Counted from the first letter of the stretch, positions 18,123 to 27,009 are shown. The stretch is 64,000 bases of DNA from G038396625 sp038396625 (GCA_038396625.1 CP121688.1:248001-312000), one strand, 5' to 3'. Translations and numbers: made by a program. The notes: generated by a model from the letters alone, not told the origin.

Positions 18123-18167
18123 ACACAGAAAGACAAGGCAGATTATCATTGTCTTTCTGTGTTTTTA
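18123..18167 (-). terminator. Terminator of the sigma-like gene
   Basis: ACACAGAAAGACAA (18123-18136) pairs perfectly with TTGTCTTTCTGTGT (18149-18162). T-runs lie on both sides, so it can act in both directions. Confidence 0.75.
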
Positions 18168-18253
18168 TAATGTCATTTTAAATCAATGTAGTAATTAAGT
18201 CAATATCAATTTAGAAGTGTTTTTAATTTTAAACAATGGAATGAAAATGTGTA

Positions 18254-19021
18254 TTAATTATACTTTTTTAAAATCATCTTTAACTTGCTTTCTATAGAAG
18301 ATTTTATTTTATAAGAATTTTCTAGGGATATATTTAATGATTGGCTAATAGTGTTATGAGAATGACCTAATAGCAGTAAATCGTACACTTGCTTTTCTCT
18401 TTTAGTCAAATTTTCTCGTAATTCTTCTAATAATACTTTGGCAAATATAAGAGTATCCAATTGTATAAAAAGATCGTTTTTAATATAAAAGGATTCTTCT
18501 CGATTTTTAATTTGATCTTCAAAGGAAATCTCTTGGAAAGTCTTTTTATTATCTGTTTTATATCTACCAAAATCTCGCCTTAAACATTTTTCCAAGTAGA
18601 TCCAATATTTATCACAGAATTTTGTTGCGAGATACCATTCAAAGGAAGTTTTCCAATTTTTCATATCGTTCAAAACATCATTAAGGGTCAATTCATTTAC
18701 TAATTCCCAAAACGGATAGGATAAAGAGTATTTTTTGTTAGAATATCTATTATAATCTTCGCAGTATATTTGTTTGATATATTCATCTTTATATTTTTCC
18801 ATAAGTGCAGACATACTCAAATTTTTTTCTAAAGCAGATTCTATATCGTGTATTTTACTATATTTTTGGTTTTCTATAGATGAACCTTTATAGATATAAG
18901 TAACATTCGTAATTACCTTTTTAAGTAAAGGTTCTAAGTTAAAATATAGTTCTTCAAATGCAAACTCATCATTAAATAATTTATATCTTTTGAAAAGAAT
19001 TTCAGATTTATTCTTATTCAT
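18254..19021 (-). CDS. Sigma-70-like protein with region-4 helix-turn-helix
   Basis: 255 residues. The C-terminal 60 residues (LTKREKQVYDLLLLGHSHNT followed by ISQSLNISLENSYKIKSSIE) match the sigma region 4/LuxR-type helix-turn-helix. The N-terminal part has a region-2-like stretch but is divergent, so recognition of core polymerase is uncertain. Start 19021 follows AAGGGGG on the minus strand. Such divergent sigma factors are frequent on Firmicute plasmids and conjugative elements. It is transcribed away from the primase gene and could control the element's genes. Confidence 0.6.
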   Translation of the reverse strand: MNKNKSEILFKRYKLFNDEFAFEELYFNLEPLLKKVITNVTYIYKGSSIENQKYSKIHDIESALEKNLSMSALMEKYKDEYIKQIYCEDYNRYSNKKYSLSYPFWELVNELTLNDVLNDMKNWKTSFEWYLATKFCDKYWIYLEKCLRRDFGRYKTDNKKTFQEISFEDQIKNREESFYIKNDLFIQLDTLIFAKVLLEELRENLTKREKQVYDLLLLGHSHNTISQSLNISLENSYKIKSSIESKLKMILKKYN

Positions 19022-19121
19022 TACACTTCCCCCTTGTTCAATTAGATTTTTTAGCATTTTATCTAGGGGAATCTAAAAATCAAATTTCAAGGTAATTTTT
19101 TTAAAAAACAAAAGTAAAAAT

Positions 19122-19171
19122 TTGAATTCCATTTAGTAAGTAAATATAATGCCTCCAAAATTCTTTGGAGG
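19122..19171 (+). promoter_or_regulatory. Primase promoter overlapping a perfect dyad
   Basis: TTGAAT (19122-19127), 17-bp spacer, TATAAT (19145-19150). The predicted start falls inside a dyad CCTCCAAA-ATTC-TTTGGAGG (19152-19171) whose right arm is also the ribosome binding site of the primase. It could be a repressor operator at +1. If transcription starts further upstream, it would be an RNA hairpin hiding the binding site. Confidence 0.5.
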
Positions 19172-19179
19172 TGATTTGT

Positions 19180-20733
19180 ATGAAAAATACATTTAGTTTT
19201 GGAAAGGTAAAAGGGATGCAGATGGAAGAAGTTTTGAATATGCCCAAAATCCACTCATCTTTTACAGGGCTACAATATTTATGGGGAATGCATAAGATGA
19301 CACAACATGAATTTATAAAGAAAGAAATAGAGACTTGCTTTAGAATATATGCTAAGAATTATATTATCCGGTTTGGACAATACAAGGGAATTAGTTTATT
19401 TGATATTGATTATGAAAACGAAGGATATGTGGTAAATTACTTAGCAAAAAGTCAAAGTGAAGAAATTGCTGGAATTGTAAATTATTATCTACAATACTGT
19501 AGAAATAAAAATAGAAAACAATACAATTCATATCAAGAACATGTATACAAGGTCTATGCCCAATTAAGAGAAGAAATAAATAATATAAATAGAAAAGGAG
19601 ATATAATCAAGGTTTTAGAAGATATGGGGCTTAGGGTTAAAAATGAAAATGGAAAATACACTCCTTTAATACGCTGCCCATTTGGATGTGAGAAAAAGGT
19701 AAGCCCTTATAAACATGCATATCTTTTATATGGAAAACAGGGTTCTTGGGTGATAAATTGTTGTAGATGCAATCATGGAACTAATTTTATAAAGTTTGTA
19801 GCAGAACAAAAAGGTATTGGTGAGATAGAGGCTATAAATTATATTACAAGCATTATGGGTATTAACTCCAGTAGCATAAATTTAACTAAAGATATTAATG
19901 ATATCCAAAATAAAATAGAGAAAAGGCAAGAAGAAGTTCAACTTGTAACTAAAGGATTACCTGAAGTTGATCTTGAAGAATTCGGGTTCCGTAAAGGAAT
20001 ATATCCACCCTACTACTACAATAGGGGATTTACTAATGAAGATGGGGAAAAGATGGGAGTCTACTATGCCGGGAAATACTGTAAAAATGGATTTAAGAGT
20101 AGAATATGTTTTACAGTCACAGACCTAGAAAATAGAGTAGTAGGAGTAGTGGGAAGAAGCCAGTTTACAGAAAATGAGTATTATAATAATCAAATTAAAT
20201 ACCATAATATAGATATGTCTTTAAGCAGAGATGAGCAAATTGAAGTGTTGAAAGCAATGAAAAGAGGATATATAAAGTATTACAACAAATTGGAATCGAG
20301 TTATGTCTTATATAATTGTAACTCACTGGTAAACAAGAAAGTAGACGAGATTTTTATTTGCGAAGGTCCTTTTGATGTAATGAAAATGGTCTGTCATCAT
20401 GGATATGAAAATACAGTAGGTATGTTTGGGAAGGATTTAAAAAGTGGGCAGTTGTATCAATTGTATCAGTTATTTAAGGATAATAGAGAAAATTTAAAGA
20501 TATATTTATTTGTAGATAATGATGAGGCAGGAATAAAAGCCTTTGAAGGAAATGTTAAGAAATTACAAGAACTTGGGTTTAAAAATATATATAAAATGAT
20601 TCTTAAAAATGGAAAAGATGCTGCTGAAGCAACAAAAGAAGAAGTGGATTATGCTTACAATAGGTCTGAACTACAAAGTGTTAGATATAGTGAGAAAAAA
20701 ATTACAATAATTGATGAAGATGTTAGTAAATAA
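19180..20733 (+). CDS. DnaG-type primase-like protein (CHC2 zinc finger and Toprim)
   Basis: 517 residues. Order of domains: an N-terminal 100-residue region containing a KXRFGQYKG-type exonuclease-associated motif (IIRFGQYKGISLFDIDYENE), a zinc-ribbon of CHC2 type (RCPFGCEKK...CCRCNHG, about residues 165-205), and a Toprim domain with EIFICEGPFDVMK (glutamate) and FVDNDEAG (paired acids) near residues 392 and 449. This would make RNA primers for plasmid replication or conjugative complementary-strand synthesis. ATG at 19180 follows GGAGGTG. No helicase domain is fused. Confidence 0.75.
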   Translation: MKNTFSFGKVKGMQMEEVLNMPKIHSSFTGLQYLWGMHKMTQHEFIKKEIETCFRIYAKNYIIRFGQYKGISLFDIDYENEGYVVNYLAKSQSEEIAGIVNYYLQYCRNKNRKQYNSYQEHVYKVYAQLREEINNINRKGDIIKVLEDMGLRVKNENGKYTPLIRCPFGCEKKVSPYKHAYLLYGKQGSWVINCCRCNHGTNFIKFVAEQKGIGEIEAINYITSIMGINSSSINLTKDINDIQNKIEKRQEEVQLVTKGLPEVDLEEFGFRKGIYPPYYYNRGFTNEDGEKMGVYYAGKYCKNGFKSRICFTVTDLENRVVGVVGRSQFTENEYYNNQIKYHNIDMSLSRDEQIEVLKAMKRGYIKYYNKLESSYVLYNCNSLVNKKVDEIFICEGPFDVMKMVCHHGYENTVGMFGKDLKSGQLYQLYQLFKDNRENLKIYLFVDNDEAGIKAFEGNVKKLQELGFKNIYKMILKNGKDAAEATKEEVDYAYNRSELQSVRYSEKKITIIDEDVSK

Positions 20734-20745
20734 ATATATTATAAG

Positions 20746-20775
20746 AGCCTTATGTTATAAACGCATAAGGCTTTA
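20746..20775 (+). terminator. Terminator of the primase gene
   Basis: AGCCTTATG (20746-20754) pairs with CATAAGGCT (20764-20772), followed by TT. Confidence 0.75.
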
Positions 20776-20779
20776 TTGA

Positions 20780-20890
20780 TTGTATTAATAAAAAATAAAT
20801 TAAATATCAATAAAAAATATTAAAAATATATTATAATAATATTGATAATATATTAATTATGTATTATTATTAATATAAGTTATTATTTGT
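20780..20890. other. Nearly pure A+T tract with inverted TATT/AATA repeats
   Basis: Almost no G or C in about 100 bases, between primase and the next gene. It contains partly symmetrical runs such as AATATCAATA and TATTGATAAT. It is a candidate DNA-unwinding element or origin, or just a strong AT-rich promoter region. Confidence 0.35.
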
Positions 20891-20904
20891 GAGGAGGCTA
20901 TATT

Positions 20905-21561
20905 ATGGTGAATAATTATGATTACATTAAAAAACTCAAGAATCAGACCCAGAAAAAGAAATCCATTACAATAACAATAGATGAGAATGTACTAGACCGA
21001 TTATCTGAAATTGCAGACCAATTAGAGGTATCTAAAAATCAAATTATTAGTGATATATCCAGTGCATTTGTACAAGATTTTGAAAATATAAACCAACCAG
21101 AATACTATATAATTAACTCTAATAATGCCTATATGCCAGAAGGTCATCTTCATATGCTAAAAGGCAATAGAGCATCTGCGTGGGGAGATACGAAAAGTGC
21201 AATAGAAGCATTAAAGCCGGGAGACTATGTTTTCATTTATATGAACGAAAAAGGAGTTGTAGGAGCAGGAACAGTAAAATCAAACTATATGATAAATGAC
21301 TATAGTTTAGTAAAGTGTTACGCCAATGAGGAAGGAACCGAATATACTTATGATGTGTGGGATGAATACTTTGTAAATGTTGAATTTGATAAAAAATCTT
21401 TAAAGGTAGATGCTGAAGGAAATTACTTGGTTGATGAAAGTAATATAATTAGGGCTGCTGATTATAGAGAAAAGGTTTCTGCTAAACCGCTAAACAGGAC
21501 CAAAATTCACTTGACAAAAGAAGAAGGGACAAAATTGAAGAAGTTATATCTTGGCAAATAG
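20905..21561 (+). CDS. Ribbon-helix-helix plus EVE/PUA-like domain protein
   Basis: 218 residues. Residues 15-55 (KKSITITIDENVLDRLSEIA, then DQLEVSKNQIISDISSAFV) are a typical ribbon-helix-helix DNA-binding unit. Residues about 85-150 contain GDYVFIYMNEKGVVGAGTV, the core pattern of EVE/PUA-like domains that read modified bases. ATG follows AGGAGG by 8 bases. EVE domains are often encoded with restriction systems, and the type I operon follows 550 bases downstream. The fusion of these two modules is my reading and needs a structure search. Confidence 0.55.
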   Translation: MVNNYDYIKKLKNQTQKKKSITITIDENVLDRLSEIADQLEVSKNQIISDISSAFVQDFENINQPEYYIINSNNAYMPEGHLHMLKGNRASAWGDTKSAIEALKPGDYVFIYMNEKGVVGAGTVKSNYMINDYSLVKCYANEEGTEYTYDVWDEYFVNVEFDKKSLKVDAEGNYLVDESNIIRAADYREKVSAKPLNRTKIHLTKEEGTKLKKLYLGK

Positions 21562-22114
21562 TATAAGTTCATTATTAAATAAGTCTATGTAGGATGCATA
21601 GGCTTTACTCATAAAAAATTAAAAAAATTTATAAAAATTTCGTAAGGTTCACCCCAAATCCACCTGTATGTAATATAGTGAAAGGTAAAATAGAGGTATA
21701 GAGTTTAATTGTTTAATAAGTTATGACAAAAGGGTACTTACAACAAAAAAATTATTTTACATAGGATACTATACCTTTAATAGACCTAAAGTTATTACAC
21801 TCATACGGGTAATTAGTGAGTTGTAAGATTTCCCAATATACAAGCAAGAGTTAAGTGGTTATTTCCAATGCAATATTGTGTTCCATTGTTTGTAAATATA
21901 AAACAATAATGTTCAATTGTTTGTAAAGATAGAACATGTTATTCTTTTAAACAGTGGAATAACAATATGCAATAAGATGTAAACTAAAACCTTGGTTTAC
22001 TATTTGTATAAAATTGTATATTTCATATTTGGATTATAACTTTTATGATATAATTTGAATTATAATAAAAACATTGAAATTACTTATATGCAATAGATAG
22101 AAGGAGTGGAACAA
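21562..22114. promoter_or_regulatory. Regulatory region upstream of the type I restriction operon
   Basis: 550 bases without a gene. Two 25-bp near-identical direct repeats occur at 21880-21904 and 21911-21935 (core ATTGTTTGTAAA; start-to-start 31 bp). The second is bounded by GTTC and GAAC. An imperfect inverted repeat TTACACTCA/TGAGTTGTAA lies near 21796-21830. A TGATATAAT extended -10 (22046-22054) could start the hsdM transcript. Confidence 0.4.
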
Positions 22115-23632
22115 ATGGATAAACTAACACTTCAAAAATTAGAATCTACACTATGGAGTGCAGCAGATATATTAAGAGGGGAACTTAGTGCAGCCGAATA
22201 TAAAGACTATATATTTGGGCTTTTATTCCTTAAAAGAATGAATGATCAATTTAATATAGAAAGAGAGAAAAAAAGACAAGAATTCTTAACACAAGGAATG
22301 GATGAAGAAGAAATAAAGTTGATCTTAGAGGAATCCTCATTATATGAAACATTTTTTGTGCCAAAGAGGGCTAGATGGGAAAATCTGAAGAATCTTAATT
22401 TAAATATAGGACCAGAGTTAGATAAGGCATTTAAAGCCATTGAGGATGAACCTAAAAATGCTGAATTAATTGGGGTTCTTACTACAGCCAACTACAATGA
22501 TAAAGAAAGGGTTCCAGACAATAAACTTTCGCAGTTATTGCTTTTATTTGACAGTATTAATTTATCCAATGATTATCTTGAAAATAAAGATATATTAGGA
22601 AATGCTTACGAATACTTAATCAAGCAGTTTGCAGATGAAGGTGGAAAGAAAGGCGGAGAATTCTATACTCCTGAAGAAGTAGTAAAGGTACTTGTAAATA
22701 TAGTAAAGCCACAGGAAGGGGACAGGATTTATGACCCTACAGTAGGTAGTGGAGGTATGCTAATTTTTTCTACACATTACATAGAAAAGCATGGTGGTAA
22801 TCCTAAGAATGTTTCTTTGTTTGGTCAAGAAATCAACCTATCTACATGGGCTATCTGCAAAATGAATATGCTATTTCACGAAGCGAGAGGAGCAGATATT
22901 AGAAAAGGTGACACCATTAGAAAGCCTATGCACCTAGAAGGCGGAGTATTAAAGACTTTTGATAAGGTACTTGCTAATCCACCATTTTCATTAAAGAATT
23001 GGGGATATGAAGAAGCACAATCAGATCCTTATAATAGATTTATTTATGGAGTTCCTCCAAAGTCTTATGGAGATTTAGCCTTTGTTTGTCATATGATAGC
23101 AAGTTTAAATGCTAAAGGGAAAATGGGGACAGTAGTACCCCACGGTGTATTATTTCGTGGAGGAGCCGAAGGAAAGATTAGAAAAGGAATTTTAAAAGAT
23201 GATTTGGTTGAAGCAGTAATCGGACTGCCACAAAATATTTTCTATGGTACCGGTATTCCAGCAGCACTACTTATCATTAATAAAGCCAAACCTTCAGAAA
23301 GAAAGCAGAAAGTCTTATTTATAGATGCTAGTGAAGGTTTTGTGAAAGATGGCAACAAAAACAAACTTCGGGAAGAAGATATTGAGAAGATTACAAAAAC
23401 TTATGATGAATATAAAGATGTAGAGAAATATGCTACAGTGGTAACCTTACAGACCATTAAAGACAATGATTATAATCTAAATATCAGCCGCTATGTAGAT
23501 ACCAGTGAGGAAGAAGAAGAAATAGATATTGAAGGTGTTATTTCAGAAATCAAAGAACTTAAAGCAGAATCATTAGAAACAGAGAACAAATTAAATGAAT
23601 ATCTAAAAGAACTTGGATTTGAAGAAATATAG
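22115..23632 (+). CDS. hsdM: Type I restriction-modification system methyltransferase subunit HsdM
   Basis: 505 residues. Adenine-N6 DNA methyltransferase. The HsdM N-terminal helical domain is followed by the SAM-binding motif DPTVGSGGML (near residue 207) and the catalytic NPPF motif in LANPPFSLKNW (near residue 291). With HsdS it methylates the recognition site; with HsdR it forms the nuclease complex. The ATG at 22115 has AAGGAG 8 bases before it. It is the first gene of the operon 22115-30865, which carries three genes not found in a standard hsd operon. Confidence 0.95.
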   Translation: MDKLTLQKLESTLWSAADILRGELSAAEYKDYIFGLLFLKRMNDQFNIEREKKRQEFLTQGMDEEEIKLILEESSLYETFFVPKRARWENLKNLNLNIGPELDKAFKAIEDEPKNAELIGVLTTANYNDKERVPDNKLSQLLLLFDSINLSNDYLENKDILGNAYEYLIKQFADEGGKKGGEFYTPEEVVKVLVNIVKPQEGDRIYDPTVGSGGMLIFSTHYIEKHGGNPKNVSLFGQEINLSTWAICKMNMLFHEARGADIRKGDTIRKPMHLEGGVLKTFDKVLANPPFSLKNWGYEEAQSDPYNRFIYGVPPKSYGDLAFVCHMIASLNAKGKMGTVVPHGVLFRGGAEGKIRKGILKDDLVEAVIGLPQNIFYGTGIPAALLIINKAKPSERKQKVLFIDASEGFVKDGNKNKLREEDIEKITKTYDEYKDVEKYATVVTLQTIKDNDYNLNISRYVDTSEEEEEIDIEGVISEIKELKAESLETENKLNEYLKELGFEEI

Positions 23633-23661
23633 ATTTGAAATAATATTTAAATGGGGGATAT

Positions 23662-23922
23662 ATGGAGCCAGAATTATTTAAAAATATCTTCTATACATCA
23701 TTAGTTCAGGGCTTTAGAGAAGCCTTTCAGATGATGTGGGGTATTGATGAATTTAAGTCTGCTGTTATTGGTATTCCTGTATCTATAATTACTTTTAAGG
23801 TTGTTGGCTCAATATTTAGGTGGGGAAGAAATAACGGGATTTGGTTCGGAACTATAGGAGGTAAAGTTCTTTATTATTTGATTAATACATTTATTGTATG
23901 GATAATTATGAAATTTGTATAG
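23662..23922 (+). CDS. Small membrane protein inside the hsd operon
   Basis: 86 residues with two probable membrane segments (about 35-50, IGIPVSIITFKVVGSIF, and about 66-86, LYYLINTFIVWIIMKFV) separated by a short loop with RWGRNNG. ATG follows GGGGGATA. It lies 29 bases after hsdM and 15 before hsdS, so it must be cotranscribed. Membrane proteins are not part of known type I enzymes. The role is unknown; it could be a membrane effector or a passenger gene. Confidence 0.65.
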   Translation: MEPELFKNIFYTSLVQGFREAFQMMWGIDEFKSAVIGIPVSIITFKVVGSIFRWGRNNGIWFGTIGGKVLYYLINTFIVWIIMKFV

Positions 23923-23937
23923 AAGTTGAGGTGACAT

Positions 23938-25212
23938 ATGAGTAAACAGATTAGAGAAGGATACAAGATGACAGAATTAGGTGAGATACCTGTTGAGTGG
24001 GATATTAAGAAAATATCAGAAGTCGCTGAAATTGTAAGTGGAGGAACACCAAGCACTAATAAGCCAGAATATTGGGATAACGGTACAATTCTATGGGCTA
24101 CGCCTACAGATATAACTTCAAATAAAAAATATATTAGTGTTACAGAAAAATCGATTAGTAATGAGGGGCTAAGGAATAGTTCTGCTAATTTATTGCCAAT
24201 AGGGAGTATTTTAATGACCAGTAGAGCAACTATAGGTGAAAAATGCATTAATACTGTTCCAATGGCTACAAATCAAGGATTTAAGTCTTTTATTTGCAAG
24301 GATAATTTTTATAATGAATTTATGTATTATCTTATTGATACTATTAAGGACAAACTGATAAGTTTAGCAAGTGGAAGTACATTTTTAGAGATATCAAAAT
24401 CTGCTGTTTCTGATTTTAAGATAATAGTACCACCTATAAATGAACAACAAAAGATTGCGTCAATTCTCTCAACAATTGATGAGCATATTGAGCAAGCAGA
24501 TGGATTAATTGAAAAAACAAAGGAACTGAAAAAAGGTTTAATGCAGAGATTACTTACTAAAGGGATCGGGCATACGGAATTTAAAATGACGGAAATAGGC
24601 AAGATACCGAAGGTTTGGGAAGTTAAATCACTAGAGGAGATATCAATTGGCAAAGGCGAATATGGCATTAATGCTGCTGCAAAAGAATATGAGCAGAATG
24701 AACCTAGATATTTAAGGATTACAGATATTGATGATAATTATGAGGTATCTAATAATGAGATCAAGTCAGTTGAGGCAGATGAAGATGAATACAAAAAATA
24801 TATATTAAAAGAAAATGACATAGTTTTTGCAAGGACAGGTAATACAACAGGAAAATCTTATTTATATGAAAAATGTGATGGAGAATTAGTTTTTGCAGGT
24901 TTTCTAATAAAGTTTACAATTAATCCTTTATTATACGACTCAAGTTTTTTAAAGTATTATGTTCAAACAAAATATTATTGGGATTGGGTACAGAAAATGT
25001 CTCTGCGAAGTGGTCAACCGGGAATAAATAGTAAAGAATACAGTTCTTTATTAGTACCAGTACCACCAGTGGATGAACAATACAAAATTGCAACTATATT
25101 ACGAAAGGTTGATAATCGAATTGAGAAATATGATATTAAAAGACAAAAACTACAGCATCTTAAAAAGGGGTTAATGCAGAAATTATTAACTGGAAAGTTA
25201 AGGGTTTGTTAG
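23938..25212 (+). CDS. hsdS: Type I restriction specificity subunit HsdS
   Basis: 424 residues with the duplicated architecture: target recognition domain 1 starting LGEIPVEWDIKKISEVAEIV, a conserved helix ending EQQKIASILSTIDEHIEQAD, domain 2 starting IGKIPKVWEVKSLEEIS, and a second helix ending EQYKIATILRKVDNRIEKYD. Each domain reads one half of a split DNA site. ATG follows GAGGTG. It is full length, with both spacer helices intact, so the system looks functional. Confidence 0.95.
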   Translation: MSKQIREGYKMTELGEIPVEWDIKKISEVAEIVSGGTPSTNKPEYWDNGTILWATPTDITSNKKYISVTEKSISNEGLRNSSANLLPIGSILMTSRATIGEKCINTVPMATNQGFKSFICKDNFYNEFMYYLIDTIKDKLISLASGSTFLEISKSAVSDFKIIVPPINEQQKIASILSTIDEHIEQADGLIEKTKELKKGLMQRLLTKGIGHTEFKMTEIGKIPKVWEVKSLEEISIGKGEYGINAAAKEYEQNEPRYLRITDIDDNYEVSNNEIKSVEADEDEYKKYILKENDIVFARTGNTTGKSYLYEKCDGELVFAGFLIKFTINPLLYDSSFLKYYVQTKYYWDWVQKMSLRSGQPGINSKEYSSLLVPVPPVDEQYKIATILRKVDNRIEKYDIKRQKLQHLKKGLMQKLLTGKLRVC

Positions 25213-25234
25213 TAGATTTTAAGGGGATGGGGAA

Positions 25235-26992
25235 ATGGAGAATATCAAAATCCTATGTATTAATATAAAGAAAGAAGATGAGTTTGAAGAAAATTCTATA
25301 GTTTATGATGTATATGCTAAAATTAAAGAAAAAGTTGAGATTACAGATGAGAATGTAAAATATAAAACATACGAAGATTATGGCTTGGTAGAACAAGATG
25401 AAGAAGAAACTGAAATTCTTGAAGTGGAAAGTAATTTTAAGTATATGGGTGAAAGGTATAGCATGACTATATCTAAATCCACTTTTAGCAATGACAATGC
25501 AATATTATATGTGGATGTAGACTTTATAGAAGATACTGTAAGAGTAGATGAAACAGGAGTAATAATAAGTTTATATGACTTTAAAATAAAGTTAAAAGAT
25601 GTATTAGGAAAATTATACCAAGAAGTCCATTGGCAAAAAGATACGCAAAATGAGAGTTTATCAACTACATTATATTCTAAAGTCCATAATATAGAGAATA
25701 GATTTAGAGAAATTATAAATGAATATATGATTAGAGTATATGGAGTAGATTGGTTTAAGAATAATATACATTCCGATTATTATAAAAAATATGAGGACTT
25801 CAGTAAGTGGTTTAGAAAATCTAAATATCACACTTTCAAAAATATAAAAACTGAATTGTTTAACCTTCAGATTACTGATCTGATTCAAATGTTGAAAGAA
25901 AGTTATCCGGAAGAATATGTAAACAAAGTAAATAGCAGTATCAACACAATAAGAAATATTTTAAAGGATAAAGCAGATCAAGTATTAAAAGAAGATGTAC
26001 TAGGTCTTACATCAATATGGGAAAAAGAAAGATTTAGCAACATATTTGGAGAAGATATAGAAACAATATGGGAAAGTTTTTCTAATATGAGAAATATGAT
26101 TGCTCATAATAAGCCTATATGCAAAGAGTTGTTTGAAGATATATGCAACAATGTGAGTGATTTAGAAGCAAGGTTTGAACAATCAGAACGAATTTTAAAT
26201 AGAAAAATAAAATCTAATGAAGAAATACTTAGAATGAAATTCTATGATGATCAGATGGATAGGTTTTACTTACAAGATTGTGATTTAGAAGAACTTCCAG
26301 ATGAAGAAGAAATAATTGAAAGGATTACGGACAACGAAGATATAATTACATTGTTCAATAGTTTTGAAGAATATAAAAGTGAATTTTCTTCATATGTAGA
26401 AGAAATATTGGATTACTTTAGTGAAGTATTTGATTATATTGATTTAAGTGACATAGAAGATGCTAAGGAAAAGTTAAACCTCCTTAATGAGGTATTGCAT
26501 TATGATAATAAATATGAAAAATGTAGATTTGAAAAATATATTAACGCAATGCACGACCAGCAGGGATTGGAGTTAATAAAAGAAGATTTTGAGGACATTA
26601 TTGAAAATATGACTCATCAATTTGAAGAAGTAACCGAAAAAATTGAATATGACGATATCAGTGATTTCCAAGAAGGAGTAATTGCGAAATTAGCCAATAT
26701 AGAGGGACAAAATCTCGAAGTAGAAATTGTAGATTGGTTTTGTCCAGAGAGAGGATCAAGTGATACTATACATGTTAAGGTCAGATATAGGGGGAAGGAA
26801 GAAGCCCGAGGAATAATTGAAAAATCATATGGTGACTATGAAATACTTGATGATACATATCCAATGCCTACACATTCAGATGATTTATATATTAATATAG
26901 ATGAGATTAACGAATACTTAGATGGTTTTAAGAATAATAATTGTGGGATTTTAGAAGGATTGAGAGACCAATTATATACCATATGCAGTTAA
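25235..26992 (+). CDS. Large HEPN-motif protein within the hsd operon
   Basis: 585 residues, no named family recognised. Residues about 281-300 contain SFSNMRNMIAHNKPICKELF, an RX4H motif (R286, H291) with the N after R and A before H that typify HEPN ribonucleases. The surrounding helices (ETIWESF before, VSDLEARFEQSERIL after) fit the HEPN four-helix bundle. A beta-rich, acidic N-terminus and a long acidic helical C-terminus flank it. The gene sits between hsdS and hsdR, and its 3' end nearly touches hsdR. By analogy with RloC/PrrC it may cut RNA when restriction fails. Confidence 0.6.
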   Translation: MENIKILCINIKKEDEFEENSIVYDVYAKIKEKVEITDENVKYKTYEDYGLVEQDEEETEILEVESNFKYMGERYSMTISKSTFSNDNAILYVDVDFIEDTVRVDETGVIISLYDFKIKLKDVLGKLYQEVHWQKDTQNESLSTTLYSKVHNIENRFREIINEYMIRVYGVDWFKNNIHSDYYKKYEDFSKWFRKSKYHTFKNIKTELFNLQITDLIQMLKESYPEEYVNKVNSSINTIRNILKDKADQVLKEDVLGLTSIWEKERFSNIFGEDIETIWESFSNMRNMIAHNKPICKELFEDICNNVSDLEARFEQSERILNRKIKSNEEILRMKFYDDQMDRFYLQDCDLEELPDEEEIIERITDNEDIITLFNSFEEYKSEFSSYVEEILDYFSEVFDYIDLSDIEDAKEKLNLLNEVLHYDNKYEKCRFEKYINAMHDQQGLELIKEDFEDIIENMTHQFEEVTEKIEYDDISDFQEGVIAKLANIEGQNLEVEIVDWFCPERGSSDTIHVKVRYRGKEEARGIIEKSYGDYEILDDTYPMPTHSDDLYINIDEINEYLDGFKNNNCGILEGLRDQLYTICS

Positions 26993-27009
26993 TGAGAGGG
27001 GGGGATACA

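Noticed and set aside
17826..18170. 114-codon frame on the plus strand
   Set aside because: It is antisense to the 17748-18065 gene, which has a good ribosome binding site, and runs through a terminator hairpin.
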